Below, in pieces: positions 48,081 through 55,419 of a stretch of DNA of 64,000 nt. The stretch spans positions 310,001 through 374,000 of the forward strand of contig NZ_JAIGNO010000002.1 in assembly GCF_019711515.1 (NCBI RefSeq), in the 5' to 3' direction. Within the stretch, counting starts at the first letter, position 1. The number at the start of each line of letters is the position of its first letter. The DNA is from Qipengyuania qiaonensis (GTDB lineage Bacteria > Pseudomonadota > Alphaproteobacteria > Sphingomonadales > Sphingomonadaceae). Under the pieces are notes generated by a model. The model was not told the origin of the DNA. It searched no databases and was given only the letters and a program-made list of their open reading frames with translations. A program made the position numbers and the translations under genes.

Positions 48081-48115
48081 AAACGGCCCGGAAGCGATTC
48101 CGGGCCGTTTTGTTT
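48081..48115 (+). terminator. intrinsic terminator of the acidic lipoprotein gene
   Basis: A 12-bp perfect stem (48081-48092 with 48099-48110), loop AGCGAT, followed by TGTTT. It lies between the lipoprotein stop and the convergent phhA stop and its A/T-flanked stem could work in both directions. Confidence 0.88.
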
Positions 48116-48118
48116 GGC

Positions 48119-49072
48119 CTAGACCGGCTGGGCGCCCGAGCCACGCCCGCCGCGCAGCGTGTATTCGAGCGTGCCGCGGTTCACCACGTAATCTACATCG
48201 ATCACCGCGGTATTGGCGTAAGTGAAGCCCGGGCCGAGATTGGTGTAAAGCTTGTCGAAATCGCGCTCCACCGTCTGGCGAAACAGATCCTCGAAGCTCT
48301 CGATCACGAAATAGGTCGGTTGCAGATCGCTGATCACGTAATCGGTGCGCATAACCCGATCGACATTGAGCATGATGCGGTTGGGGCTTTCGGCTTCGGT
48401 GGCATAGACCACCTCCGTCGGGCCCGAAAGGATGCCGGCGCCATAGGCCTTGATCCCGTCCGCTTCCTCGATCAGGCCGAATTCGACGGTGTACCAATAG
48501 AGCGAGCCGAGCGCCTTCAAACGGTTGTAGCGCATGGCTTTCCACCCGGCACGGCCATATTCCTGCATATAGTCGGCATAGACCGGATCGGTCAGCATCG
48601 GCACATGGCCGAAGACGTCGTGAAAAACGTCCGGTTCCTGGATATAGTCGAAGGTTTCGCGCGTGCGGATGAAATTCCCCGCGGGAAAGCGCCGGTTGGC
48701 GAGATGCCAGAAGAACACATGATCCGGGATCAGCATGGGTACGGGCACGACGCTCCAGCCCGTCAGCGCGCCGAGGTCTTCCGACAGTCTGCCGAATTCC
48801 GGTACGCCGCTCCCGCCTAGATCGAGCTTGTCGAGCCCGGCCATGAAGGCGCTGGCCGCACGGCCCGGCAATACGCCCATCTGGCGCTCGAACAGGTCGT
48901 GCCAGATCGCGTCGTCCTCGCTCGAATACACTGTCTGTTCGGGCTCGAGCCAATCCTCGCCCAAGTGGGAGGGGCGTTTCAGCGGAGCGGTGAAAACGCC
49001 CGCCGGCAGGTCCGGCAAGCGGCTGAAGTCCTGCTCGGCCTCTGCTTGTGGGGTGTGTGTAAGTGTAGCCAT
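48119..49072 (-). CDS. phhA: phenylalanine 4-monooxygenase
   Basis: Iron- and tetrahydropterin-dependent hydroxylation of phenylalanine to tyrosine, opening the homogentisate route. 317 aa. The iron ligands are in PDVFHDVFGHVPML (two His) and YWYTVEFGL (Glu), the standard aromatic amino acid hydroxylase site. ATG 49072 (MATLTHTPQAE) is chosen; the frame runs on for 76 codons upstream but overlaps the ppk2 gene. It lacks the regulatory domain of the animal enzymes, as bacterial versions do. Divergent from ppk2 by 59 bp. Confidence 0.94.
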   Translation of the reverse strand: MATLTHTPQAEAEQDFSRLPDLPAGVFTAPLKRPSHLGEDWLEPEQTVYSSEDDAIWHDLFERQMGVLPGRAASAFMAGLDKLDLGGSGVPEFGRLSEDLGALTGWSVVPVPMLIPDHVFFWHLANRRFPAGNFIRTRETFDYIQEPDVFHDVFGHVPMLTDPVYADYMQEYGRAGWKAMRYNRLKALGSLYWYTVEFGLIEEADGIKAYGAGILSGPTEVVYATEAESPNRIMLNVDRVMRTDYVISDLQPTYFVIESFEDLFRQTVERDFDKLYTNLGPGFTYANTAVIDVDYVVNRGTLEYTLRGGRGSGAQPV

Positions 49073-49131
49073 ACTGCGCGTGCTGATACTATCATTGGCG
49101 CGGGCATACAAATGGCGGGAGCGGAAGCGTA

Positions 49132-49899
49132 ATGAAAGGCAAGCAATACGAAGCGGCCATGGCGCCGATGCGTGCACAACTCGTCGCGATGGCGCGTTGG
49201 GCGCGAACCACGGGTCAGCGTATCGTCGTGCTGTTCGAAGGGCGCGATACGGCGGGCAAGGGCGGGGCGATTCGCGCGGTTTCCGAAAAGCTGAATCCAC
49301 GCCAGTGTCATATCGTGGCGCTGGCCAAGCCGACCGAGGCGGAACAGACCCAGTGGTATTTCCAGCGCTATATCCAGCATCTGCCCAGCGCGGGCGAGAT
49401 AATGCTGTTCGACCGCAGCTGGTACAATCGCGCCGGTGTGGAGAAGGTCATGGGCTATGCCGATCCGGCGCAGGTCGCGCGCTTTCTCGACCAGGTGCCG
49501 ACCTTCGAGAAGATGCTGGTCGATGACGGCATCCTGCTGTTCAAATACTGGCTCACTACCGATCAGGCGCAACAGGAAGAGCGACTGCGCGAACGTCTGG
49601 ACGACCCGCTCAAGCGTTGGAAGCTGTCGCCGATCGATCTCGCCGCCAGAGACAAATACGACTCCTACACCGACGCGCGCGAGGCGATGCTGGCGGCGAC
49701 GCATAGCGAATGGGCGCCATGGACGCTGGTCGATTTCAACGATCAGAAGCGTGGCCGTCTCACCCTGGTGAGGAACCTGCTCGAGCGTCTGCCCGAAACC
49801 CATGTCGCGCCGCCAGAGATTCATTTTCCCGAGCTGGGACGAGAGCCGAGGGCGGAACGCTATTCAGTGCTCCAGCCGATCGAATCGTATCCCGTCTGA
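49132..49899 (+). CDS. ppk2: polyphosphate kinase 2
   Basis: Transfers phosphate between polyphosphate and nucleoside di- or monophosphates; 255 aa, single-domain PPK2. Walker A is E36-GRDTAGKGG, the lid region follows, and Walker B is FDRSWYNRAGVE. Whether it prefers GDP/ADP or AMP cannot be read with certainty. The ATG follows a GGAG-containing leader. A REP-like repeat begins two bases after the stop. Confidence 0.94.
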   Translation: MKGKQYEAAMAPMRAQLVAMARWARTTGQRIVVLFEGRDTAGKGGAIRAVSEKLNPRQCHIVALAKPTEAEQTQWYFQRYIQHLPSAGEIMLFDRSWYNRAGVEKVMGYADPAQVARFLDQVPTFEKMLVDDGILLFKYWLTTDQAQQEERLRERLDDPLKRWKLSPIDLAARDKYDSYTDAREAMLAATHSEWAPWTLVDFNDQKRGRLTLVRNLLERLPETHVAPPEIHFPELGREPRAERYSVLQPIESYPV

Positions 49900-49900
49900 C

Positions 49901-50003
49901 CGTCATTGCGAGGTGACACAGGCGCCGTGGCAATCCATGGTGCCCCGCGTGCCGAAAATTCCCGGGAGATGGATTGCCGCGCGGCTTCGCCGCTCGCAAT
50001 GAT
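49901..50003. repeat. REP-like palindromic repeat, copy 2
   Basis: About 103 bp, bounded by CGTCATTGCGAG on the left and CTCGCAATGATT on the right as inverted ends, with inner CAATCCATGG and GATGGATTGCC. It fills the whole space between the convergent ppk2 and hydratase stops and touches the latter's stop codon. Related to the element at 28086. Confidence 0.85.
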
Positions 50004-50869
50004 TAGACTAGCGCGGCCGACGCCTTCGTCACCTGCCGCCCGTCGCGGGCGAAAGCGCCCAGTTCGATCTTCTCGCCGTCGCCGCGCAGCACCAGGTGCA
50101 GCGGCTCGCCCGCAATTGCGGGGCTGGTGCCGCGAAAGGCAAAGTTCTTCAGGCGGTTCTCGCCGAAGTGCTGCCCGGCCAGTTGAAGCAGCAGGCTGGC
50201 GGTCAGCGGGCCGTGCACGACCAGCCCGCGATAGCGCTCGACCTCGCGGGCGTAGGGAGCGTCGTAGTGGATGCGATGGGTGTTGAAGGTCAGCGCCGAA
50301 TAGCGGAACAGCAACCGCTCTTCGGGCAGAATTTCGCGATGCGCGGTCCATTCCGACGGGTCGAAGGCGCCGTCGCCGGGCTCGGGCGGGGACAGCGATG
50401 CATCTTTCGCCAGCTCCTCGAGGTAAACCGCCGTCTGCCGCTCGGTAACCGCCAGCGCCCCGTCGGTGCTGGTTTCGTGGTCGATCTCGACGAAGACCAT
50501 TTCGCCGCGATTGCCGGATTTGGGCGTGATCGAGGCGATCCTGCTCACGCGTTCGACGGTCGCTCCTACCGCGATCGGAGCATGGAAGGCGATGGTGCTC
50601 GAAGCCCACATCCGGCGCGGCAAGGGTATCGGCGGCAGAAAGCTGGCCGGATCGTCTTCTCGGACTGGATGGCCGTCGGCGCCCAATTGGCCGGTCGGTG
50701 CTTCGGGCGTGCAGAGGCAGAAATGTATGCCCTGGGGCATTGCCGTGGATGGCGGCGCGGCGCGGTCGAACGTCGCGTACCAGCGCGCAGCGAGCGCCGG
50801 GTCGAGCCGGTCGGCGGAGCGCATCTCGCGCCCGATCCACGAATCGAGATCGCCCGACCAGTCGGCCAT
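50003..50869 (-). CDS. MaoC/FAS1-type hot-dog hydratase (two-domain)
   Basis: 288 aa. The N-terminal half is a FAS1-like/MaoC N domain, the C-terminal half a hot-dog hydratase domain with the segment NTHRIHYDAPYAREVERYRGLVVHGPLTASLLLQLA, where Asp and His form the active site. This architecture is found in enzymes such as mesaconyl-C4-CoA and itaconyl-CoA hydratases, and in acyl-CoA pathways of unknown substrate. ATG 50869 shares one base with the thiolase stop. It is the last gene of a minus-strand catabolic run. Confidence 0.85.
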   Translation of the reverse strand: MADWSGDLDSWIGREMRSADRLDPALAARWYATFDRAAPPSTAMPQGIHFCLCTPEAPTGQLGADGHPVREDDPASFLPPIPLPRRMWASSTIAFHAPIAVGATVERVSRIASITPKSGNRGEMVFVEIDHETSTDGALAVTERQTAVYLEELAKDASLSPPEPGDGAFDPSEWTAHREILPEERLLFRYSALTFNTHRIHYDAPYAREVERYRGLVVHGPLTASLLLQLAGQHFGENRLKNFAFRGTSPAIAGEPLHLVLRGDGEKIELGAFARDGRQVTKASAALV

Positions 50870-52101
50870 CAGGCGGCGCGTTCGAAAATGGCGGCCATGC
50901 CCTGCCCACCGCCGATGCACATGGTCTCGAGGCCATAGCGGACTTCGCGCCGATGCATCTCATGCGCCATATCGGCGAGGATGCGGATGCCGGTCGCGCC
51001 GATGGGGTGGCCGAGCGAAATGCCCGAGCCGTTGACGTTCACGATCTCGCGGCGGCTGTCGTCGTCCGAGAAGCCCCAGCCTTTCATCACCGCCAGCGCC
51101 TGCGGGGCGAAGGCTTCGTTGAGTTCGATCAGGCCGATATCGTCCCAGCTCATCCCGGTTCGCGCGAACAGGCGGTCGACCGCAGGGACGGGGCCGATGC
51201 CCATGCGGCTGGGATCGCAGCCCGCCGCGCTCCATGAATGGAACCACAGGATCGGGTCGAGACCCAGTTCCTCGACCTTTTCTTCCGCCACGACGAGGCA
51301 GGCCGCCGCGGCGTCGTTCTGCTGGCTGGCATTTCCTGCCGTAACGATGGCATCGGGGTCGCGCTTCAGGTCGATGGCGCGCAGGGCTCCGAGCGTTTCC
51401 ATGCTGGCGTCGGCACGGAATCCCTCGTCCTTGGCGAACACGACCGGATCGCCTTTACGATGTGGTATTTCGACGGGAACGAGCTGTTCGTCGAACTTGC
51501 CTTCTTCCCAGGCTCGCGCGGCGTTCCGGTGGCTGCGGACGGCGAAAGCGTCGGCGTCCTCGCGGCTGATGCCGTAATCCCTGGCCAGGTTCTCGGCGGT
51601 TTCGATCATGCCGGTGATGATCCCGTAGCGTTCGATCGGCTGGCTCATCAGGCGGCCCCGGGTCAGGCGATCCCAAAGCTGGATATCGCCCAGGCGCGAG
51701 CCATGGCGCGCCTTGGTCGTGTAATGCTCGACATTGGACATGCTCTCGACGCCGCCCGCCAGCACGCAATCGGCGACGCCGGTCTGAACCATCATGGCCG
51801 CCGTCGCCACGGCTTGCAGGCCGGAACCGCAGCGGCGATCGAGCTGGAAGCCGGGCACCTCCTCAGGATAGCCCGCGGCGAGCCAGCTCCAGTGGCCGAT
51901 GGCAGGGGCCTCGCCGCTACCATAGCCCTGGCTGAAAACGACATCGTCGACGCGCGACGGATCTATGCCGCTACGCTCGACCAACGCCTTGATGATGATG
52001 GCGCCAAGCTGGCCTGCCTCGATCGGGGCGAGGCTGCCGAGATAGCGCCCGACCGGTGTCCTCAAGGGTTTGCAGATGGCTACGCGGCGGTGTGACGTCA
52101 T
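50869..52101 (-). CDS. acetyl-CoA acetyltransferase family thiolase
   Basis: 410 aa. The catalytic Cys is in LDRRCGSGLQAV, His in GHPIGATGIRI and the second Cys in CIGGGQGMAAIFE. An extended loop (about residues 120-160, YTTKARHGSRLGDIQLWD) distinguishes it from the short biosynthetic type, and it probably belongs to the 3-ketoacyl-CoA thiolase group. It is flanked by the hydratase and the CoA-transferase on the same strand, with near-zero spacing (3 bp upstream). Confidence 0.92.
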   Translation of the reverse strand: MTSHRRVAICKPLRTPVGRYLGSLAPIEAGQLGAIIIKALVERSGIDPSRVDDVVFSQGYGSGEAPAIGHWSWLAAGYPEEVPGFQLDRRCGSGLQAVATAAMMVQTGVADCVLAGGVESMSNVEHYTTKARHGSRLGDIQLWDRLTRGRLMSQPIERYGIITGMIETAENLARDYGISREDADAFAVRSHRNAARAWEEGKFDEQLVPVEIPHRKGDPVVFAKDEGFRADASMETLGALRAIDLKRDPDAIVTAGNASQQNDAAAACLVVAEEKVEELGLDPILWFHSWSAAGCDPSRMGIGPVPAVDRLFARTGMSWDDIGLIELNEAFAPQALAVMKGWGFSDDDSRREIVNVNGSGISLGHPIGATGIRILADMAHEMHRREVRYGLETMCIGGGQGMAAIFERAA

Positions 52102-52104
52102 GGA

Positions 52105-53331
52105 TCAATCCTTGTCCGAAAGGCGGGCAATTCCGCGATCGACGAGATCGCCGATGGCACCCGGAGCGAGGCCAAGGCGCTCGGCGAGAATTTCTTCGGT
52201 ATGCTGGCCGAGATAGGGGGCGGCAGCGGGATCTCCCGCATCGCGACCGGGAATGTTCGCGAAGCTGCGGGTGGCGGGATATTCGAAGCCGCTGGGGTTG
52301 GCGGGCGAGGGGCCGAAAAGGGGGTTGTCCGCGACCAGCTCGGCATCGTTCGCGGCTTCGTGCATGGTGCGATAGCGCTCGAAGGTGGTGCCGTTTTCGG
52401 CGAGGCGCGTGGATAAATCGTGCCAATCAAGCGCTTGAGCGCGCGCGCCGAACAGTTCGAACAGGCGGTGTCGGTGCTCGAAACGCGGGCGGTCGCCATC
52501 GGCAAAGCGCACGTCGAGTTCGCTTTCCAGCGTCGCGATCTCGCCGGCGAGGTCGAAAGCCGCCACAAGGCCATTCCATTGCTTTGCCGTCAGCGCGGCG
52601 ACCATGAAGCGGACACCGTCGCGGCTGCGGAAGTCGCGCCCGAATGCGCCCCAGATGGCATTGCCGAGCCGTTCGCGGTCGGCTCCGCGATACAGCATCT
52701 CCGCCATCGCGCCGCTATTGGCCATGGTGCCGATGGCGACGTCGCCCAGCGGCACGCGGATTTCGCTGCCTTCGCCGGTGGCGTCACGGCGGCGCAAGCC
52801 TGCGAGCAGGGCGAAGGCGCAATAGGCACCCGTGATGAAATCCCAAGCGGGCAGAACCTGGTTGACCGGCGGCGCAGTCGCCTCGTCCCAGTCTTCCGGC
52901 CCGCACATCAGCGGATAGCCGCTGGCAGCGTTGACGGTGAAATCCATCGCCTGCCTGCCGTCGTGCCAGCCCATGATGCGCACGCTGACGAGATCGGGCC
53001 GCTTCGCCGCAATGGCGTCATGCGACAGGAAACTCTTTTCGGGCAGATTGGTGATGAGGTTGCCAGTCTTCGCGGCCAGTTCCACCAGCAGTTCGCGCCC
53101 CTCGCCGCTGCGCAGGTCGAGCGCGACCGATTTCTTCGCCCGGTTGAGGTTTTCCCAACTCAGTGAGCGGCCTTCCTTTGTCAGCATGTAGCGGTCGTAA
53201 TCAAGCCCGCCCGCCTTGTGATCGACGCGGATGACTTCCGCACCCATCTGCGCGCAATAGAGGCCCGCGGTCGGCGAGGCGACGAAGCTCGACGCTTCGA
53301 TAATGCTGAGGCCCTGGAGGAGGTTATACAT
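52105..53331 (-). CDS. CaiB/BaiF family CoA-transferase
   Basis: Class III CoA-transferase, 408 aa, moving CoA between an acyl-CoA donor and a carboxylic acid. ATG 53331 gives MYNLLQGLSIIEASSFVASPTAGL, where ASPTAG is part of the family's N-terminal CoA site, and a conserved Asp (about residue 165-175, in LPAWDFITGAY) fits the catalytic aspartate. Both lobes look intact. It activates the pathway substrate for the downstream thiolase and hydratase in this run. Two hairpins precede it. Confidence 0.9.
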   Translation of the reverse strand: MYNLLQGLSIIEASSFVASPTAGLYCAQMGAEVIRVDHKAGGLDYDRYMLTKEGRSLSWENLNRAKKSVALDLRSGEGRELLVELAAKTGNLITNLPEKSFLSHDAIAAKRPDLVSVRIMGWHDGRQAMDFTVNAASGYPLMCGPEDWDEATAPPVNQVLPAWDFITGAYCAFALLAGLRRRDATGEGSEIRVPLGDVAIGTMANSGAMAEMLYRGADRERLGNAIWGAFGRDFRSRDGVRFMVAALTAKQWNGLVAAFDLAGEIATLESELDVRFADGDRPRFEHRHRLFELFGARAQALDWHDLSTRLAENGTTFERYRTMHEAANDAELVADNPLFGPSPANPSGFEYPATRSFANIPGRDAGDPAAAPYLGQHTEEILAERLGLAPGAIGDLVDRGIARLSDKD

Positions 53332-53351
53332 CGGGATTCTTTGTCGCGTGC

Positions 53352-53373
53352 GGGTTGGACCTCCGTCCAACCC
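53352..53373. repeat. 9-bp hairpin next to a long inverted repeat
   Basis: GGGTTGGAC (53352-53360) and GTCCAACCC (53365-53373) are exact complements around a CTCC tetraloop. It lies 20 bp upstream of the CoA-transferase start and only three bases from the 33-bp inverted repeat. Confidence 0.8.
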
Positions 53374-53376
53374 TTA

Positions 53377-53457
53377 CTGTGCCATCCCACGCCCCCTCCC
53401 GGCCACCCATAGAATACCGTGCCGTGGGTGGCCGGGAGGGGGCGTGGGATGGCACAG
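53377..53457. repeat. perfect 33-bp inverted repeat with 15-nt loop
   Basis: Arms 53377-53409 and 53425-53457 are exact reverse complements, GC-rich and without mismatch. The element lies between the acyl-CoA dehydrogenase stop (53479) and the CoA-transferase start (53331), both read leftward. It could be a terminator, an attenuator or processing site within an operon, or a REP-type mobile repeat. Confidence 0.92.
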
Positions 53458-53478
53458 CCGAGCCGTCAGGCGAGAAAT

Positions 53479-54663
53479 TCACAGACCAGCAGCGTAATCG
53501 CGCAGCATGTGCTTGGCGATCTGCAACTGGAGGATCTGCGTCGTGCCTTCGTAGATGCGATAGATGCGCGCATCGCGGAAGAAACGCTCGGCATCGTATT
53601 CGGCGAGATAGCCAGCGCCGCCGTAGATCTGCACCACGCGGTCGACCACGCGACCGCACATTTCGGAGGCGAAGACCTTGAAGGCGGCGGCATGCTTGAC
53701 GGTGTTTTCGCCGCGATCGACCCGCGCGGTGACATCGGCCATCATGCTTTCCGCGGCGTAGATTTCGGTCCAGCTTTCGGACAGCATCTGCTGGATCAGC
53801 TGGAAATTGGCGATGGGTTCGCCGAAGGCCTGCCGTTCGTTGGCATATTTGATCGCGCTGTCGAGCGCGCGGCGGGCATAGCCTGTGCTGGCGGCCCCGA
53901 CGGAAATGCGCCCGTTGTCGAGGCTCATCATGGCGAAGCGGAAGCCCTGGCCGGTCTCGCCGCCCAACAGAGCTTCACCCGGCACATGGACATCGTCGAG
54001 CATGACGTCGGAGATATGGCTGCCCGATTGGCCCATCTTGTGATCGGGGCTGCCGGTGGAAACGCCGGGCGTGTCCATCGGCACGATGAAGGCGGACACA
54101 TGCGCGTTCTTGGGCAGGGCATCCTTTTCCGTCCGCGCCATGATCAGGCCGACATCGGCGTGCGGGGCATTGGTGATGTAGCGCTTGGTGCCGTTGAGGA
54201 TCCAGCCATTGCCATCGGGATCGGGCCTGGCGGTGGTCGCCATGGCCGCGCTGTCGCTGCCCGAACCCGGCTCGGTCAGACCGAAGCAGGCGATCGCGCC
54301 ATTGGCGATCTTCGGCCACCATTCGGCCTTCTGCGCGTCGGTGCCGCCATTCTTGATCGCCGAATTGAACATGCCGACATTGATCGAGAAGATCGACCGA
54401 TAGGCCGGCGCGGCATAGGCCATGGTTTTCACGACCTTGGCATATTGCGTGCAGTTGAGACCCGCGCCGCCATAATCTTCGGGCACGGTGAGGCCGAACA
54501 GGCCCATATCCTTCATCTCGGCGACGATTTCTTCCGGAATCCGGTCATCGGCGATGACCTGCCTTTCCGCCGGGATCAGCCGTTCGCGGACATAGCGATC
54601 GAGCTGTTCGAGGAACTGGTCGAAAATGTCGGCATCCATGCCGGGATTGACGGCGTCACTCAT
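53479..54663 (-). CDS. acyl-CoA dehydrogenase
   Basis: FAD flavoprotein introducing the 2,3-double bond in acyl-CoA, 394 aa. Family signatures are CFGLTEPGSGSDSAAM and, near the C-terminus, the catalytic Glu in IYRIYEGTTQILQLQIAK. The chain length or branching preference is not clear. ATG 54663 is preceded by the acidic lipoprotein gene, which overlaps it by eight bases. The electron acceptor (ETF) is not in the window. Confidence 0.93.
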   Translation of the reverse strand: MSDAVNPGMDADIFDQFLEQLDRYVRERLIPAERQVIADDRIPEEIVAEMKDMGLFGLTVPEDYGGAGLNCTQYAKVVKTMAYAAPAYRSIFSINVGMFNSAIKNGGTDAQKAEWWPKIANGAIACFGLTEPGSGSDSAAMATTARPDPDGNGWILNGTKRYITNAPHADVGLIMARTEKDALPKNAHVSAFIVPMDTPGVSTGSPDHKMGQSGSHISDVMLDDVHVPGEALLGGETGQGFRFAMMSLDNGRISVGAASTGYARRALDSAIKYANERQAFGEPIANFQLIQQMLSESWTEIYAAESMMADVTARVDRGENTVKHAAAFKVFASEMCGRVVDRVVQIYGGAGYLAEYDAERFFRDARIYRIYEGTTQILQLQIAKHMLRDYAAGL

Positions 54664-54919
54664 CGGGCAGCTCCATCGGCTGCGGCCCGCCCGTTTCGCG
54701 CGGAGTATCGTCCGCAGGCATGGCCGGATCGGCGGATGCGTCATCGCCTTCGGCGTCAAACACGCCCTCGGGCAAACGCCGCTCCTCGATCATTGCGGCA
54801 GCATCGTCGAGCGCTTCGGCTTCGCTCTGCGAGACAGCCTCTACGGGCTCGTCGTCGTCATATCCGGAACAGGCGGACAGGGCGGCAAGCGCTGCGAGAA
54901 TGGAAGCGAGTCGGATCAT
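54656..54919 (-). CDS. small acidic lipoprotein, 87 aa
   Basis: ATG 54919; signal peptide with lipobox LAALSAC (Cys16). Mature region acidic and Ala-rich (YDDDEPVEAVSQSEAEALDDAAAMIEERR), then PEGVFDAEG and a Pro-rich tail. No family. It overlaps the acyl-CoA dehydrogenase start by eight bases, an odd pairing for an envelope protein and a catabolic enzyme, but perhaps only compact packing. Confidence 0.75.
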   Translation of the reverse strand: MIRLASILAALAALSACSGYDDDEPVEAVSQSEAEALDDAAAMIEERRLPEGVFDAEGDDASADPAMPADDTPRETGGPQPMELPDE

Positions 54920-55010
54920 GGGACGAAAGCTAGGCGCAGTTGCGCGGCGGGCAAAGGACGCTACGGCGCGGCGGGGCGTGGGCGAGCCGTCGGCCCGCCC
55001 AGCCTGTTGC

Positions 55011-55301
55011 CTAATTGCCGGCGTCTTCGGCCATGGCGTCCATGGCAGCGGCGGCGGTGTCGGCGGCACTGTCGCCGGCTTCCTGGATCTGGGTTTCTTC
55101 GCTCGGCCCGGTCTCTTCGGTCGCGGGCGGCTCGACATTGGCTGCCGGATCCTCGACCGGCATTTCCTCGACGCCGCTCAAGGCTTCGTCAGCGGGAATT
55201 TCGACGGTGTCCGCTTCGGCTTCGGTCGAGGCATCTTCCGTGCTGCCGCACGCGGCGAGAGTAAGGGCCGCGGCAGCCGTCAGGGCGATACGAAATTTCA
55301 T
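55011..55301 (-). CDS. small acidic lipoprotein, 96 aa
   Basis: ATG 55301 after CAGGAGA. Lipobox TLAAC at about residue 18. Mature part rich in Glu, Ala, Asp, Thr and Pro, with EEMPVEDPAANVEPP and a C-terminal Ala-rich segment (SAADTAAAAMDAMAEDAGN). Resembles the lipoproteins at 47.8 and 54.7 kb in composition. Divergent from recQ; 91 bp upstream of the next lipoprotein gene. Confidence 0.78.
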   Translation of the reverse strand: MKFRIALTAAAALTLAACGSTEDASTEAEADTVEIPADEALSGVEEMPVEDPAANVEPPATEETGPSEETQIQEAGDSAADTAAAAMDAMAEDAGN

Positions 55302-55419
55302 CTTCAATCTCTCCTGTTTGGAATCTCGTGACCGATAAAGCGCAAGCGCGGCATGCGGGGCAAGGGGAAAATCGCCGGGAAGCGGTTGCACTCGTGTTCG
55401 CGTCTGCCATCAGGCTGGC

